NCBI GenBank assembly: GCA_963971305.1 | Contig: OZ020309.1 | Coordinates: forward strand, 3,961,001-4,025,000 | Origin: Arcuatula senhousia | Taxonomy: Eukaryota; Mollusca; Bivalvia; Mytilida; Mytilidae | Length of the DNA stretch: 64,000 nt | Reading direction: 5' to 3' | In this document: positions 22,501 through 32,920 of the stretch, piece by piece | Layout of the letters: every line of letters begins with the position of its first letter | How positions within the stretch are numbered: position 1 is the first letter of the stretch | Made by a program: the position numbers and the translations under genes | Notes under the pieces: model-generated | Database searches by the model: none | What the model was told of the DNA's origin: nothing | The model's input: only the letters and a program-made list of their open reading frames with translations

Positions 22501-25500
22501 ATCGAAGTTAATGCAAACGAAGCTATCTCAGATCAAGTCGAAAAAGTGGCAATTTCCATGTCGTCAGATCCTGAGAGAGAGGGCCATCATTTTGATTTTC
22601 AAGATAGTATGAATATTTCAACGCTATTTCAGGATTCAAGCCTGAAAGAAACAGCTGTCGACATGCATGGTGTCAGCATAGACAATACAAATACAGATAA
22701 TGACCAAGAAATTCAGGATGCTGTCATGGTTGAGAACCAAGACGATACCGCTCATACTCACCAAGAACCACTCCTTAAAAATGAAGATTTAAAAAATATG
22801 TTGAAAGCAATTAAGGATTATAAAGCATCAAAGAAATCATGGGACATTCCTTTTTCAGAATTCAGTGAAAAATTCAAGAATGCAAGTACAATAGACAAAC
22901 ATTTTACAAAAGCTGAACTAACAATTTGTCTTGAACCTGTTATGGATAAGCTCAAATCTAAAGGAATCAAAATCAACAAGTCATCTCAGAAACATCAGTT
23001 AGTAACAATACTTTCAAAGCTATTGGGCGATGGATCTATGCCATCAAAAAAGAAAATTGCGAGAAAGAATGCGGAAAGTCTAAGAAATCTGGCCAAAAGA
23101 GTTGTTTCCAAGTATTCTAAAGAAACGTTGAACTGTATATATGCAGAATATTTATATCCAGAGGAATTGGATAGATGGTATCATGACTGCCCGTTTGGAT
23201 CAGATATAAATATTGAAGGTATCGAAGTACCCAAGCATATAAACTGGTATTCACGTCCGGAATACAACATTGTTCTGAACAATTATCTTTTTCTCATTTT
23301 AGACAGTTATCATCAAATATGTGGTGCTCGGCGGCTATTGTGTCAAAGTGGCATACCATCGTGTGGGATTAAAAAGGATGCAGTTTACCGAGTAGCAAGA
23401 GAGTCCAATCTGAATAATTGTGGACTTAGTGTCGCTATGGCCGTTGATATGATAGACAAACAAAACGTAGAGTTTGCAAAAACAACGTTTAATCCAAAAG
23501 TTTCTGATGCATTGGAGACAAATGGAGACGTCAATAAAGCTTCCTTCTGCAGATTTGTATATCAGTGGTATCTTGCAGAAGATGAACCTGGAATGTCCGT
23601 ATTGGAAAGAATATCAAATCGTTTAGCCTTAAGAGAATGGCTTCTGGACGGTGTTGATTTTTCCAAATTCCCTCCCTATGGATCTCACGTAAAAGACATA
23701 CCAATTGTGCTTTTTGAAGGCCTTCTAACAAATATAGAAAGAAAAATTCAGCTTTTTCCATTTACTAAACGAGGATGTTATAATGTACGTGCCATTGGAA
23801 GTCTGGACATAGAAAATTTTTTTGGAAGCTTCCAAGATCTAGATCCTCGTGGAACTGGAGTGTTAGCACCTGCTGATATTCCTATGGCCTTGAGTGTTGC
23901 TTTAGAATTGTTAGATGCAAAATTAAATCCAGAAAGGTACTAAATGTTAAATGTAGGTTACGCATAAATTGATCTTAGTTATACATGTACACGTGGTATG
24001 ATGGGTCGTTTCGGTAGTTTTTTTATGTTAAGCTCTTATAACCATAATGTGTGGTTTATTTAAAATAGGCAGAGCGCCTCTGGTGAGTCTTGAAAAAGCT
24101 AAATGCGCTTTGGGTGGATAGCAACATTGTTATGTCCGGAACTTTATTAGATTTTATTTCATGTTTTTTTGGGTTTTTTTTGTGAATACAAGATTGTATT
24201 TAATTTGTGTGTATTCAAAACATGCAAAGGGGTACTAATGGGCCATTCGGTACTACAAGGACAAACATCGCGAAAAAAAACCATAACGTATATAATACAA
24301 TACCTAAATGGTTATGAACATTAAATTGTTAACGATGTATAAAAATTATTTTTATGTATAAAAAAAGTTTATTTGAATTTTATAAATCAACGAAAAATGT
24401 CTTTTAAATGTGGGTCTTGCAAAATATTTCAACTATTTTTTAGTATTGCATGACTTTATACAAACTCTGACAAAAAAATCCGAATTTTTCCATAAATAAA
24501 TATGTTTTCCATGGACCTCTACAGTTACAAACCTGGTGTTGAAAGAAATTGTGAAGCTAGTTGGTCAGATAATTTCCCATTGTAAGTTTTTTCAAATATG
24601 TTCAGGTGGTCCCAACACCAGGCTGTTCCTAAATTTTAGGTATTAACAAAATATTTAGAATATGGAAAAAAAATAACACCTTGGTTTTTGTTATCAGAGT
24701 TTGTATAATAATGTTATTCCGCATCTCATTTTTTTTTCTATTGTGTTTTTAGAAAATGAATTTTATTTTCGAGACAAAAAAAACAAAAAGAACTTTCCTT
24801 GATTTATAGAACTCAAAAGATCATAGTTATACTGTTATATGTACAACAATCAATGGAAACTTTGTACGAACGTTTTGGTTTTAAGTCCTTTTAGTTTTTA
24901 TTTGTTTTGGTTTTTGACCTTCCATTGTCTTGATTCAAATGCTATTGATGAGAGGTTACTCCTTGAAATGTCGATATATATATAACATATACAAATTAAC
25001 CGTTCATACCCAGTTTGGTACCTGTATTAAGTTGCCTTACATGTTAGTTTTTACCTGTTCATTATAATGTGTGTAGGTGCATTGCCCTAAGACAAAAAGA
25101 AAGAATAAACATCATCGTCATGTAAGATTTTCATTTCTTTTTTCAGGGGATTTTTTATGAATACGTCCAAAGCTAAAGTTTACCCATGCAATGAGTTCGA
25201 ACATACTGATACAGAAACAGAGATGGAGGTATCAGATTGTTCCACAGTGAAAGATCTTTCAATGATTTCACCGTTGTAAGTGTTTCAAATATCGATACAA
25301 GTCTATCATATATTTTATACACTCTTACAGCCTATGCTGAAATAAGCTTGAACTGTAGGACTTTTGGAATATAGAGCCAAGGTAAGAGCAACCTTTAGAA
25401 TTATATATAAATATCTTAATAGATAAAACACCATTAAACCTTTTGTAAAATCATTGGCAATTTCATATCATACTAGACTTTATAGCAACTAGAGGGTGTG

Positions 25501-25830
25501 TCTGTAAGCCACGGATAGCCCTCCCATCATAAAAACATCAGTCATGCTACCATAGCCACATCTGCTGGTAAAATATAACTATTGCATATAGTATCCAAGA
25601 TATGGACCAAAACCAAGAATTTTGTGATTGTATTTCTAATTGTATTTTTTAGAAATCACCAATTTGACATGGAGTTCAGAAACAGAGGAAAGCAAAAACG
25701 AAAACGAGGAGACGTATCACAGCTTAATTTACCAGCAAGAGGAATTCAACCAGTGCGACAATTTCATAAAAGGGATGAAAGCAAGATTCTTCCTCATATA
25801 AGGAGAGGACTTGACTTTAAAGACTTTTAA
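19571..25830 (+). pseudogene. element-encoded YqaJ-nuclease protein gene, multi-exon, broken
   Basis: Main exon from acceptor 19537 to 23936, then exons 24525-24581, 25147-25275 and 25653-25830 (TAA). All junctions are GT/AG and phases agree. N-terminus: C2H2 finger C-x2-C-x12-H-x4-H (RCYYC...H...H). Middle: a YqaJ/PD-(D/E)XK nuclease domain with 'RKTAVVTGS' (about 21020-21050), 'MEHGVLNEINA', 'AHVDMIVSPDG' and 'LAVEIKCP' (about 21342-21362), the family's catalytic Glu, Asp and EXK residues. C-terminal region: an unrecognised domain with 'NFFGSFQDLDPRGTGVL' and a basic tail. Lesions: an apparent one-base slip just after ATG 19571, TAA at 20607-20609, a frameshift between about 20780 and 20873, and TGA at 22108-22110; reading resumes in frame after each stop. 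YqaJ nucleases trim DNA in phage and transposon recombination; here the substrate is unknown. Confidence 0.8.
24055..25050. repeat. old dispersed repeats within introns of the YqaJ gene
   Basis: 24060-24160 is a degraded family A piece ('agagcgcctctggtgagtcttgaa'). 24860-25050 is the second copy of the repeat seen at 14020-14260. They surround, and do not disturb, the small exon 24525-24581. Confidence 0.55.
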
Positions 25831-26114
25831 CATATAAGAACATAAAAATGTCAACCTTTGGTAACTGAATATATTGCTATTTGATGTCTATTATGATACA
25901 TGTGAACTACATATATTAGTACAACAAGTTCTTTTTTCTTGTGATGTTTTGTTGTCTATAACTTCGTGTTGTTTTCATTTATCTTTAACCAACTTCAGAC
26001 TAACTGAGCATGCCGTCGGCACCCTAAGCCACACACAGAAGAAATCTAACTATACAAATAAGTGCAGCATAAACCATATTGGTATGATCGGTGCACCTAC
26101 ATGTGGTGTTTATT

Positions 26115-26310
26115 TGAACTTTGAAGATCGCAATAAAGGAGGGTAGTTTCGGAGCCCTAAACCCACCATGTCTTTTTAAATGTGTGTACCTAATCAGGAC
26201 CATTGCTGTCTTTTATCTACCCGATGTGTTTGACCTGTTGTGTCCTTTCTCGTGGAATTTGAGACTGACCCTTCAAGTAAAGTATTTTTGTTATAACCTT
26301 TATTTAACAA
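26115..26310 (+). repeat. dispersed repeat family B copy
   Basis: 'gaagatcgcaataaaggaggg', 'atcaggaccattg', 'cccgatgtgtttga' and 'tgagactgacccttcaagt' match the copy at 7985-8215. It lies between the two convergent genes of the long-TIR element. Overlapping short open frames are not genes. Confidence 0.6.
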
Positions 26311-28005
26311 GGATGATGACTGTGACCTATATTTTCCGCATGGATGACCACTTAAAACAGAAGGATGGTTTAAGTCTATTTCTGTTATCTGACAATGCAT
26401 TAGTTGATGCACTTAATGAGGCTTAGTACGATTCTTGCTCAGCTTGCATTGAATGACCAGCAATTGGAAGATCAAAGGCATTTGCTAATAACCAACAATA
26501 CTACAAAACCAAATAACAGACAACCCATGTTTTAGGTTTGTGATTCAAATGCCCCTAGTAATCTGATGCTTTAGTTAGACGATTGACGATTATAGAGAAT
26601 GCCCACGTTAAAGAAAAAGAAAAAAAACAACAAATTTAACTGTATAATTTAATACAAAAATGAAACAAAATATCAATACAAATAAAAAAATAATAAAATA
26701 AATATGAAACAAAAAGGTTGGCACTCTGCTAGTGAGATCAATAAAATAACATCAAACTTAAATGTACAAGTCCCATTTAACCTCCATTGGCACCGTTTTA
26801 AATAGAAAAAGGTATCCAAACAATTACAACAATAAAATCTGTGAGAAAATACTCACTAGTGATGCCCCCGCTTTCACATCTACTGGTACATGTATGTTTA
26901 GTTAAAAGTAACTGTATCAAAAAAACAAGATCTACAATGTAGATCTACATACTGTAGAACTAATACCCAAATCTATTAAATATAACATACATCACATCTT
27001 GTCTAATACTATTAAATATCAGCAACGTTGTTGATAAGTTTTAACTAGTGATTAAAAAATGTAACAGAAAAGTTAACAAGAATATCTACATGTCAATTGC
27101 AAGTATCATATGAATCCTTTGAACAGTTCCGTAGAAGCTTCGGGACAAGTTCACGGTAAAGGGAAAAAAAGAAGAAAAAATAAGTCATGAGAAAAAGAAA
27201 CGATGCAAAAATAAGTCCTCCAAACATTGTATTACATGTTCGATAGACCTACAAATATATTCCACAATGTATCTCTAACTTAATTGTTATACCAAAAGTT
27301 CATTACCCGAAAGTAGATTGTCGATAAAACTACCATATCAGCTTGATACCAAAAATAAGCCACCTTGGTCATTTGTTGGTGTTTTAGTAGCTGGTTTATG
27401 AGTATAAATATAAAATTTGTCAACAGATAAAACAATATATTCATTCTTCGAAGCGAGGGCATAAATTTATTAACAAGTATAAATTTTTTAACTTCAATTC
27501 ACAAAATCAATAAAAGGTCTTTCCTTCTACATACACAAATAAAAATAAAGAATGTGTGCATTGGATACGGATGTCCCGTTGGTCCTAAATAAAAGGGTTA
27601 AGTCTAACAGGTCTAAAAGTTGCTTAAGACATATAACCATCCTACCAAGTTTCAAATCATTCTCATGCACGTTATTTTTTTAATTGGCTGAAATGTGTAA
27701 TTTTCAAGTCAATCTTGGCACCGGTCCAGCTCCAAACAGGAATTAGATAACCGACAGGTCTAAAAATCGTTTATAATTAGGACGCACGGTTTGTCATACT
27801 GAAACATCCTACTAAAAGTCAAATCAGTCCCATGTACGATTTCTGAGAAAAGTTTGACGAGAATTCGTACGGACAGACATGAGTAAAACCTTAATGCCCC
27901 CGACAAGTAACGACAGGGGCATAAAAAATACAAAGACAAAAAAATCATTGTAAAACCATGTGAAAATGTAACAAAATAATAGATTTGTACATTTTAATTC
28001 AAAGT
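26311..28005. other. spacer between the convergent genes
   Basis: No gene. 27540-27925 is a degraded copy of a common mollusc dispersed repeat, with 'gtttgacgagaattcgtacggacagaca' and the end 'tgcccccgacaagtaacgacaggggca', which can form a small hairpin. The rest is AT-rich and probably holds the 3' UTRs. Confidence 0.5.
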
Positions 28006-28518
28006 TTAATTTTTGTGGTATTTTCTCAGGTGTTTGGACCTTGATCCTCTGTATTTAAAACGTTTTCCACAAAATTTGCACACATACTGCCCCAAACTGG
28101 GACCATGTTTTCCTCTGATATGGTCATTAAGCGTGTCTTTCTTGGGAAAGGAGCTCCCACAATCATCACATTTATACACTGGTTTGTCGGCACTTTTGTT
28201 ACCTTTACAATCTTCCTTAATATGTCTAGCAAGACATGCCTTATATGTTAAATCTTTTGAACACCCCTTACACTTGTGTGTTTTCAATTTGTGATGCATA
28301 TTAATGTGTCCATTATAGTGGTCCTTTTCCACGAAAGATTTACTGCATATGCTACAATGGTACTTTTTGCTTTCTTTGTGATTTATTTGATGTCTTCGCA
28401 ATCCGCTAGGCGTCTTCAGAACTTTTCCACACTGGTAACACATGTGTGATTTGGATGGAGTAGATGCCTCGATTTCATGAAAAGATTCCTCCATCGCAGT
28501 AACAACTGTTTGCTCCAT
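28006..28518 (-). CDS. five-finger C2H2 zinc finger protein of the long-TIR element
   Basis: Intact 170-residue ORF. Five fingers in tandem from residue about 26: HMCYQCGK, YHCSICSK, HKCKGCSK, YKCDDCGS and YVCKFCGK. Four are standard C2H2 and the third ends in Cys (C2HC). The N-terminal 25 residues are acidic and unstructured. A splice acceptor (ggtgtttttag) abuts the ATG, and the matching donor lies in the right TIR. It faces the YqaJ gene tail to tail and shares its TIR promoter. A DNA-binding accessory protein that recognises the element ends is a reasonable inference; a host-derived regulator captured by the element is the alternative. Unlike its partner it shows no lesion. Confidence 0.85.
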   Translation of the reverse strand: MEQTVVTAMEESFHEIEASTPSKSHMCYQCGKVLKTPSGLRRHQINHKESKKYHCSICSKSFVEKDHYNGHINMHHKLKTHKCKGCSKDLTYKACLARHIKEDCKGNKSADKPVYKCDDCGSSFPKKDTLNDHIRGKHGPSLGQYVCKFCGKRFKYRGSRSKHLRKYHKN

Positions 28519-29224
28519 CTAAAAACACCAATAAATTACTTAACAGCAAATAAAAATCACAACCGAAATCAAATATAGAAATTTAATTTAGGGCTTTTAT
28601 AATTCGCCATATAAATCAAATACTGTTTAAAAAATAAAAATGAATAAATAGACAGGAAATGGTATGTCACAGGGTAACCACCTCAGACCGTAAAATCGTT
28701 TTAAAAAAATGGTTCAGGTAGATCTCTCCATATTTCGATAAATTTTCTTGGAAGGTAATTTTTCATAAAAGGGAGGTCGCAACTAAATACTCCTCAGGTC
28801 ACAAGTCATTATTGAACCCGTCCTGTAGGAGTCCCATTAGATGATTTTCTGTGGGTGGCCTGGAATTTTACCTTGAGTCGGTAATATTTTGGCCAACAAA
28901 ATTTTCTTACATCGTATACTTGTATATAATAAAAAATAAACAAGCCCGCGAAGCGGCCGGCGAAAAATGAAATTCTCGGCTCAAGACAAAATCCCAAGGC
29001 CTCCCCCATATAATCAAATCGATGTGCCTTGAAAATGTAACAAATACTTTCCCTGCCCCATGTGACCGGTCGCTCGCAATTGCGATCCTTGATTTCCACA
29101 AAAACAAAACAAAATATTTCTAATCAATCGTGAGTAGGTGTTTTACATAAACAAAATAAAAGAAGAACTAAGAAAGCTTCAAATTAAATATTTTAGTGGT
29201 TGACAAAACCGATTCCAAAACAAA

Positions 29225-29683
29225 GACAAAACCGATTCCTCGATATGTTTTTTCTCTGACAAAGCCGGATTCCTTCGGCAAGCATGGGTCACCAAGAAAG
29301 CGGAATAATTTAAAAATTGGAGTGAAATTAAGTGTAAATTATAGCTGACAATGTCTATAATTCATTTTTAAACAATGTTTCATTCAATAGAAGTTAACGA
29401 TTGTTACCCAAAATTGCGTTTTTGTGCATAATGTGAGCCGCCTCTACAAAAACGTACGATTTTGCCATTGATTCAGTTGATAATCGGCAAGTCAGAGAAT
29501 AAAACATAACAAACGTAGCATGAATTTATTATATAGATACCCAGGAATATGCCATAAAAAGTTTTTTGCATCTTTATAATGTGTAAATAGAAAACAACTT
29601 ACCATTTTTATAACGTGTCCCCTTGTTGACAGTTAACCGGAAGTTGACAAAACATTAGGCACCGGATCTCATTGACCACAGTG
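29225..29683 (-). repeat. right terminal inverted repeat
   Basis: Inverse partner of the left arm, with a handful of substitutions. It carries the same ACTTCCGG (29637-29644 on the minus strand) and the same splice donor, here serving the C2H2 gene. Confidence 0.9.
29600..29650 (-). promoter_or_regulatory. TIR promoter and first-exon donor for the C2H2 gene
   Basis: Inverse copy of the left promoter block. On the minus strand the exon ends ...aaaaatg at 29603 before gtaagt. Spliced to the acceptor at 28519-28520, the ATG that ends this exon is in frame with the C2H2 ORF, so translation could begin either in the TIR exon or at the next ATG. Confidence 0.5.
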
Positions 29684-31343
29684 ATATTTTTCAAGTTTCT
29701 CTCGTTGTCAAAGAGATGAAATGATCTCGCCAAGTTCTCGCGAGAATGGTCATTGTAAACAGGTGCGTTAGGAACAATCGTGATTAGTGATTGTTTACCA
29801 GTAATTCAACCAATTTATGGCGATGTTTAAGACAATAATAATAAAAGATAAAGCTTTACAACACTAATTAGTAAAAAAGATGGTCTTACCTTAGGCTTGG
29901 CTGATTATGGAGATTTTAATCAATCCTGTGCATGTGCATATTCCAGTGTTTTTTTTCCAAAATCCTGATTGAACAAGTCGTAGTTTTCTGTCAGGTTTTC
30001 ATATCATTCTTCTCCACCCAATACTTCTAAAAAGATATATTGGTGTACAGAAAATCACCCAAAACCTGGCAGAAAAAAAGGTTGCTTTGTTTACTTCTGC
30101 TGGAGCGCGAAATACTCTGACCGGGAAATGACGTCATGGATAACGTAACACCAAAAGAAGGTTATTTCGTCTCGCCAACGTCATCCTATTATATTTTGAT
30201 ACAATTTTAGAATGTTACAAATATTTGTAATTTGCAATAATAATTCGATATTTGTAATTATTAGTTATTGATCAATGACGTTTTTTGACAACTATTTTCT
30301 AAAGCTGCGTCCCATTTTAGGTTGCACCTATTATCATATTAAAATGTTGGCAAATCGAGTTCGCATGTCATCAAGAATTATGCCAATCGGTTTGTTTGCA
30401 AGACACTCCTCAAATTGCTATCCCCATGTTCAAAACAACGCAACGTGCAAGATTTCAATGTCAGATTTTAATCACCCACAAATGTGCACCTTCTCTCCTT
30501 GATGTTCGATTGTGCAATAAGGCGTAAACGCATGCGCAAATCCAATCTAATCAGTAGATGCCCGAATTACAATTTATCAGAATTTTTAGAAGGTCTTTTA
30601 AAAATCAAAATTGTCTTGTGTTTTACGTTTGTTATGCTATTGTTAGGGCTTCTCATGTACCCATTTCACTCTTGTTGCACTACATTCCTTCCATTTTTTA
30701 AAAATCTCTTTACCTTCCTTCTCATACTTTTTGTCATTTGTTGGAATGTTTCGCAGAAAATTTCTTTGTAAAATTGGGTAATTTAGTTCTTGACAATGAT
30801 TTTGTTGCTGATTTTTTCTCTGGAAGAAAAACCAAAGGGAATTCCCTTGTTTAAAACTCTTCCAACCGATATGCAGTATACGAACGAAATTCACACCTCT
30901 TGTTGAGCCTGCTGTAAACCACTAAAAGGTGAATTATCGTACGTTATAATAATAATGATATCACAAAAAGGAAGATTTATGCATGGTTTTTGAACCAAAA
31001 AACAAGTTTCCGTTTCAAGCATTGGTAACCAGAATTCCTGGATGTAAGCTGAGACCATCAATTTCAACGAGTTTTCAAATTTGTTTAAGTGCAAGCGCTA
31101 GCACCACCAAATGTTTTTTTTTAAACCAGGGGTTAGGGAGCAGATGCTACAATATTTATGATAATGGGAACCAGAAGATAGTATGCAGCGTTTTTTTTTT
31201 GGAGAGAGCACCAGTAAAGTCGTGATGCAATCAATAGTCGGTATTACAACAGTTGACGCCACGCCTCCGTTAGCTGGTAAATTTGAATTTTCCGTGATTT
31301 TTAAAAAAAGATCAACTAATCCCTCTAGTACATTTTTGTATGT
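29684..31343. other. intergenic between elements; no gene called
   Basis: A minus-strand donor-like site ('aagcctaag' then gtaagacc, near 29885) might end a first exon, and a perfect CRE palindrome TGACGTCA lies near 30130 in a locally GC-richer patch, so a host promoter on the minus strand is possible but unproven. Open frames at 30275-31225 have no domain. Confidence 0.35.
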
Positions 31344-32920
31344 ATGTAACAGTTAATTCGTGTAATCAGTATGTACAAGACCTTCCTAAACCTGTCAGTT
31401 AATTCGTGTATTTACTGAGCGATTTAAGAATTACATGTATTTCCTGATTTGATCAGTAAAAATGTACGTGTATTAACTGATTGTTTTCACATATAACACG
31501 TATTTACTGGACATGTTTCAGTTGAAAATTAAAACACACATTGTATTTGAAACCATGAAAATTCAAACATTCAATTGTGTGAAAGATGGTAGTTATGGCA
31601 CGCAACATAAGTTTAAGACTATCACTCGCTAACTATAGTTTGCGGTTGTGAAACCCAGTTTCTCTGCAATAACTATAGTTTGCGTAGATCTAATGCTTGT
31701 TTATAAACGTTAAACAACATTTATCGACTGTAAACTATAGTTTGCTATTGATAAACTCAATTTATCACCGAAAAAACCCTCATTAGCTACGTAGAAACGT
31801 TGACATCATAGATGAATATTTGATTGAAATAACGTTAATACCACGGAGAAGTTGAAAAGTGGTATATATATATACATTCATGAAGATACACCTGCTAAAA
31901 ATGTTATGAATATACAGTAATGCTTTTTGGACCTTTTGCACCAGAAGCATTTCAAGAGTGATTGCGGAAATCTAATTTTTGTCAAGGTATCAACCTACCT
32001 GTATCGGATAGATACATGTACAATGTACATGTACAAATGACGTAGACAAAAGTGTACTGGTTACAGAGACTAGATCCCACCAATTTGTTCTCAAAAGCAG
32101 TTCTCGCCATGTTGTTGACTTGTTATGCTATATTTCAGCTAAATTTGTCATAAATTTTGTATTGCAACTGGTGATATTCCTTTGGAATTCCATTATTTTG
32201 GAATTTATACCAATAAAGTATTTGAATTTGAATTTTGTAATAGCTCATTTTCGGATAGCGAGATCTGCATCCCCCCCCCAAATCACACGCCACTGCAAAT
32301 CTATATAAATTGGAAAAAATATGCTATACCTAATCGTGGCTTTTTTGTTGATGTTGTAAATGACTGATGAACATCATTCCGTAATGCACAGAGGGACTCG
32401 ATTGCACTGTCAAGTTCTGTTTCATGAAGTTGTCGATGTTTTATGCAATTAATACTTTTTAATTAGTGAATTTCTTTACTTTATAGGGAATAAATCTAAA
32501 CCTAAAGGAATAAAATTGAAAGACATATCAGTGCAATGATATTAACATGAAGATTGCTATTTCCTATCATTTGTTATTTTATTAATAAATACATTCCAAC
32601 TATTTGAAAAGGGGCTATTGCAATCACTATTCCATAGTTTGCTTACAGATTTCTCATTTAACACATGGAGTAATGCCCTGCCAGTTGCTAGTTGATCATA
32701 TCTGTTTTACGGATGGTTGAGTGGGGTGGGGTGGGGTTAGCAAATCGTCTTGTTTAATAATCTTCTTGTTAAATAATAAAAAAGACACATTAAAAAGAAA
32801 TAGAGAAAAGTAAATATTATTTACTAGTATGATAATTAATCCAACATTACAAACTTAGCAAACAATTTCAAAACTATTAGTAGTTGATACTAAAATAAAA
32901 TCATTGCATTTTATTTCAGC

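Larger units (their letters stand above)
18913..29683. mobile_element. 10.8-kb two-gene element with long TIRs and 5-bp TSD
   Basis: Seen directly: termini CACTGTGGTCAATGAG... and its inverse complement ...CTCATTGACCACAGTG, arms of roughly 460-490 bp that are nearly identical, and flanking ATATT on both sides (18908-18912 and 29684-29688). Inside are two convergent transcription units, the YqaJ-domain gene (plus strand) and a C2H2 gene (minus strand). Each begins just inside one TIR. High arm identity implies recent movement, although the larger gene is broken. CAC-type termini with 5-bp duplication recall the Transib/ProtoRAG group, but I do not recognise a RAG1-like core in the protein. The superfamily is therefore unassigned. 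Older repeat copies sit in its introns and spacer. Confidence 0.85.

Noticed and set aside
28013..28294. Plus-strand ORF opposite the zinc fingers
   Set aside because: Antisense shadow; the minus-strand fingers have exact C2H2 spacing.
18913..29683. Assignment to Transib/ProtoRAG
   Set aside because: Termini and TSD length fit, but I see no RAG1 or RAG2-like sequence in either protein.
30484..31225. ORFs of 80-95 codons
   Set aside because: No domain, no paralogue in the window, biased to hydrophobic or polar runs expected of AT-rich DNA.
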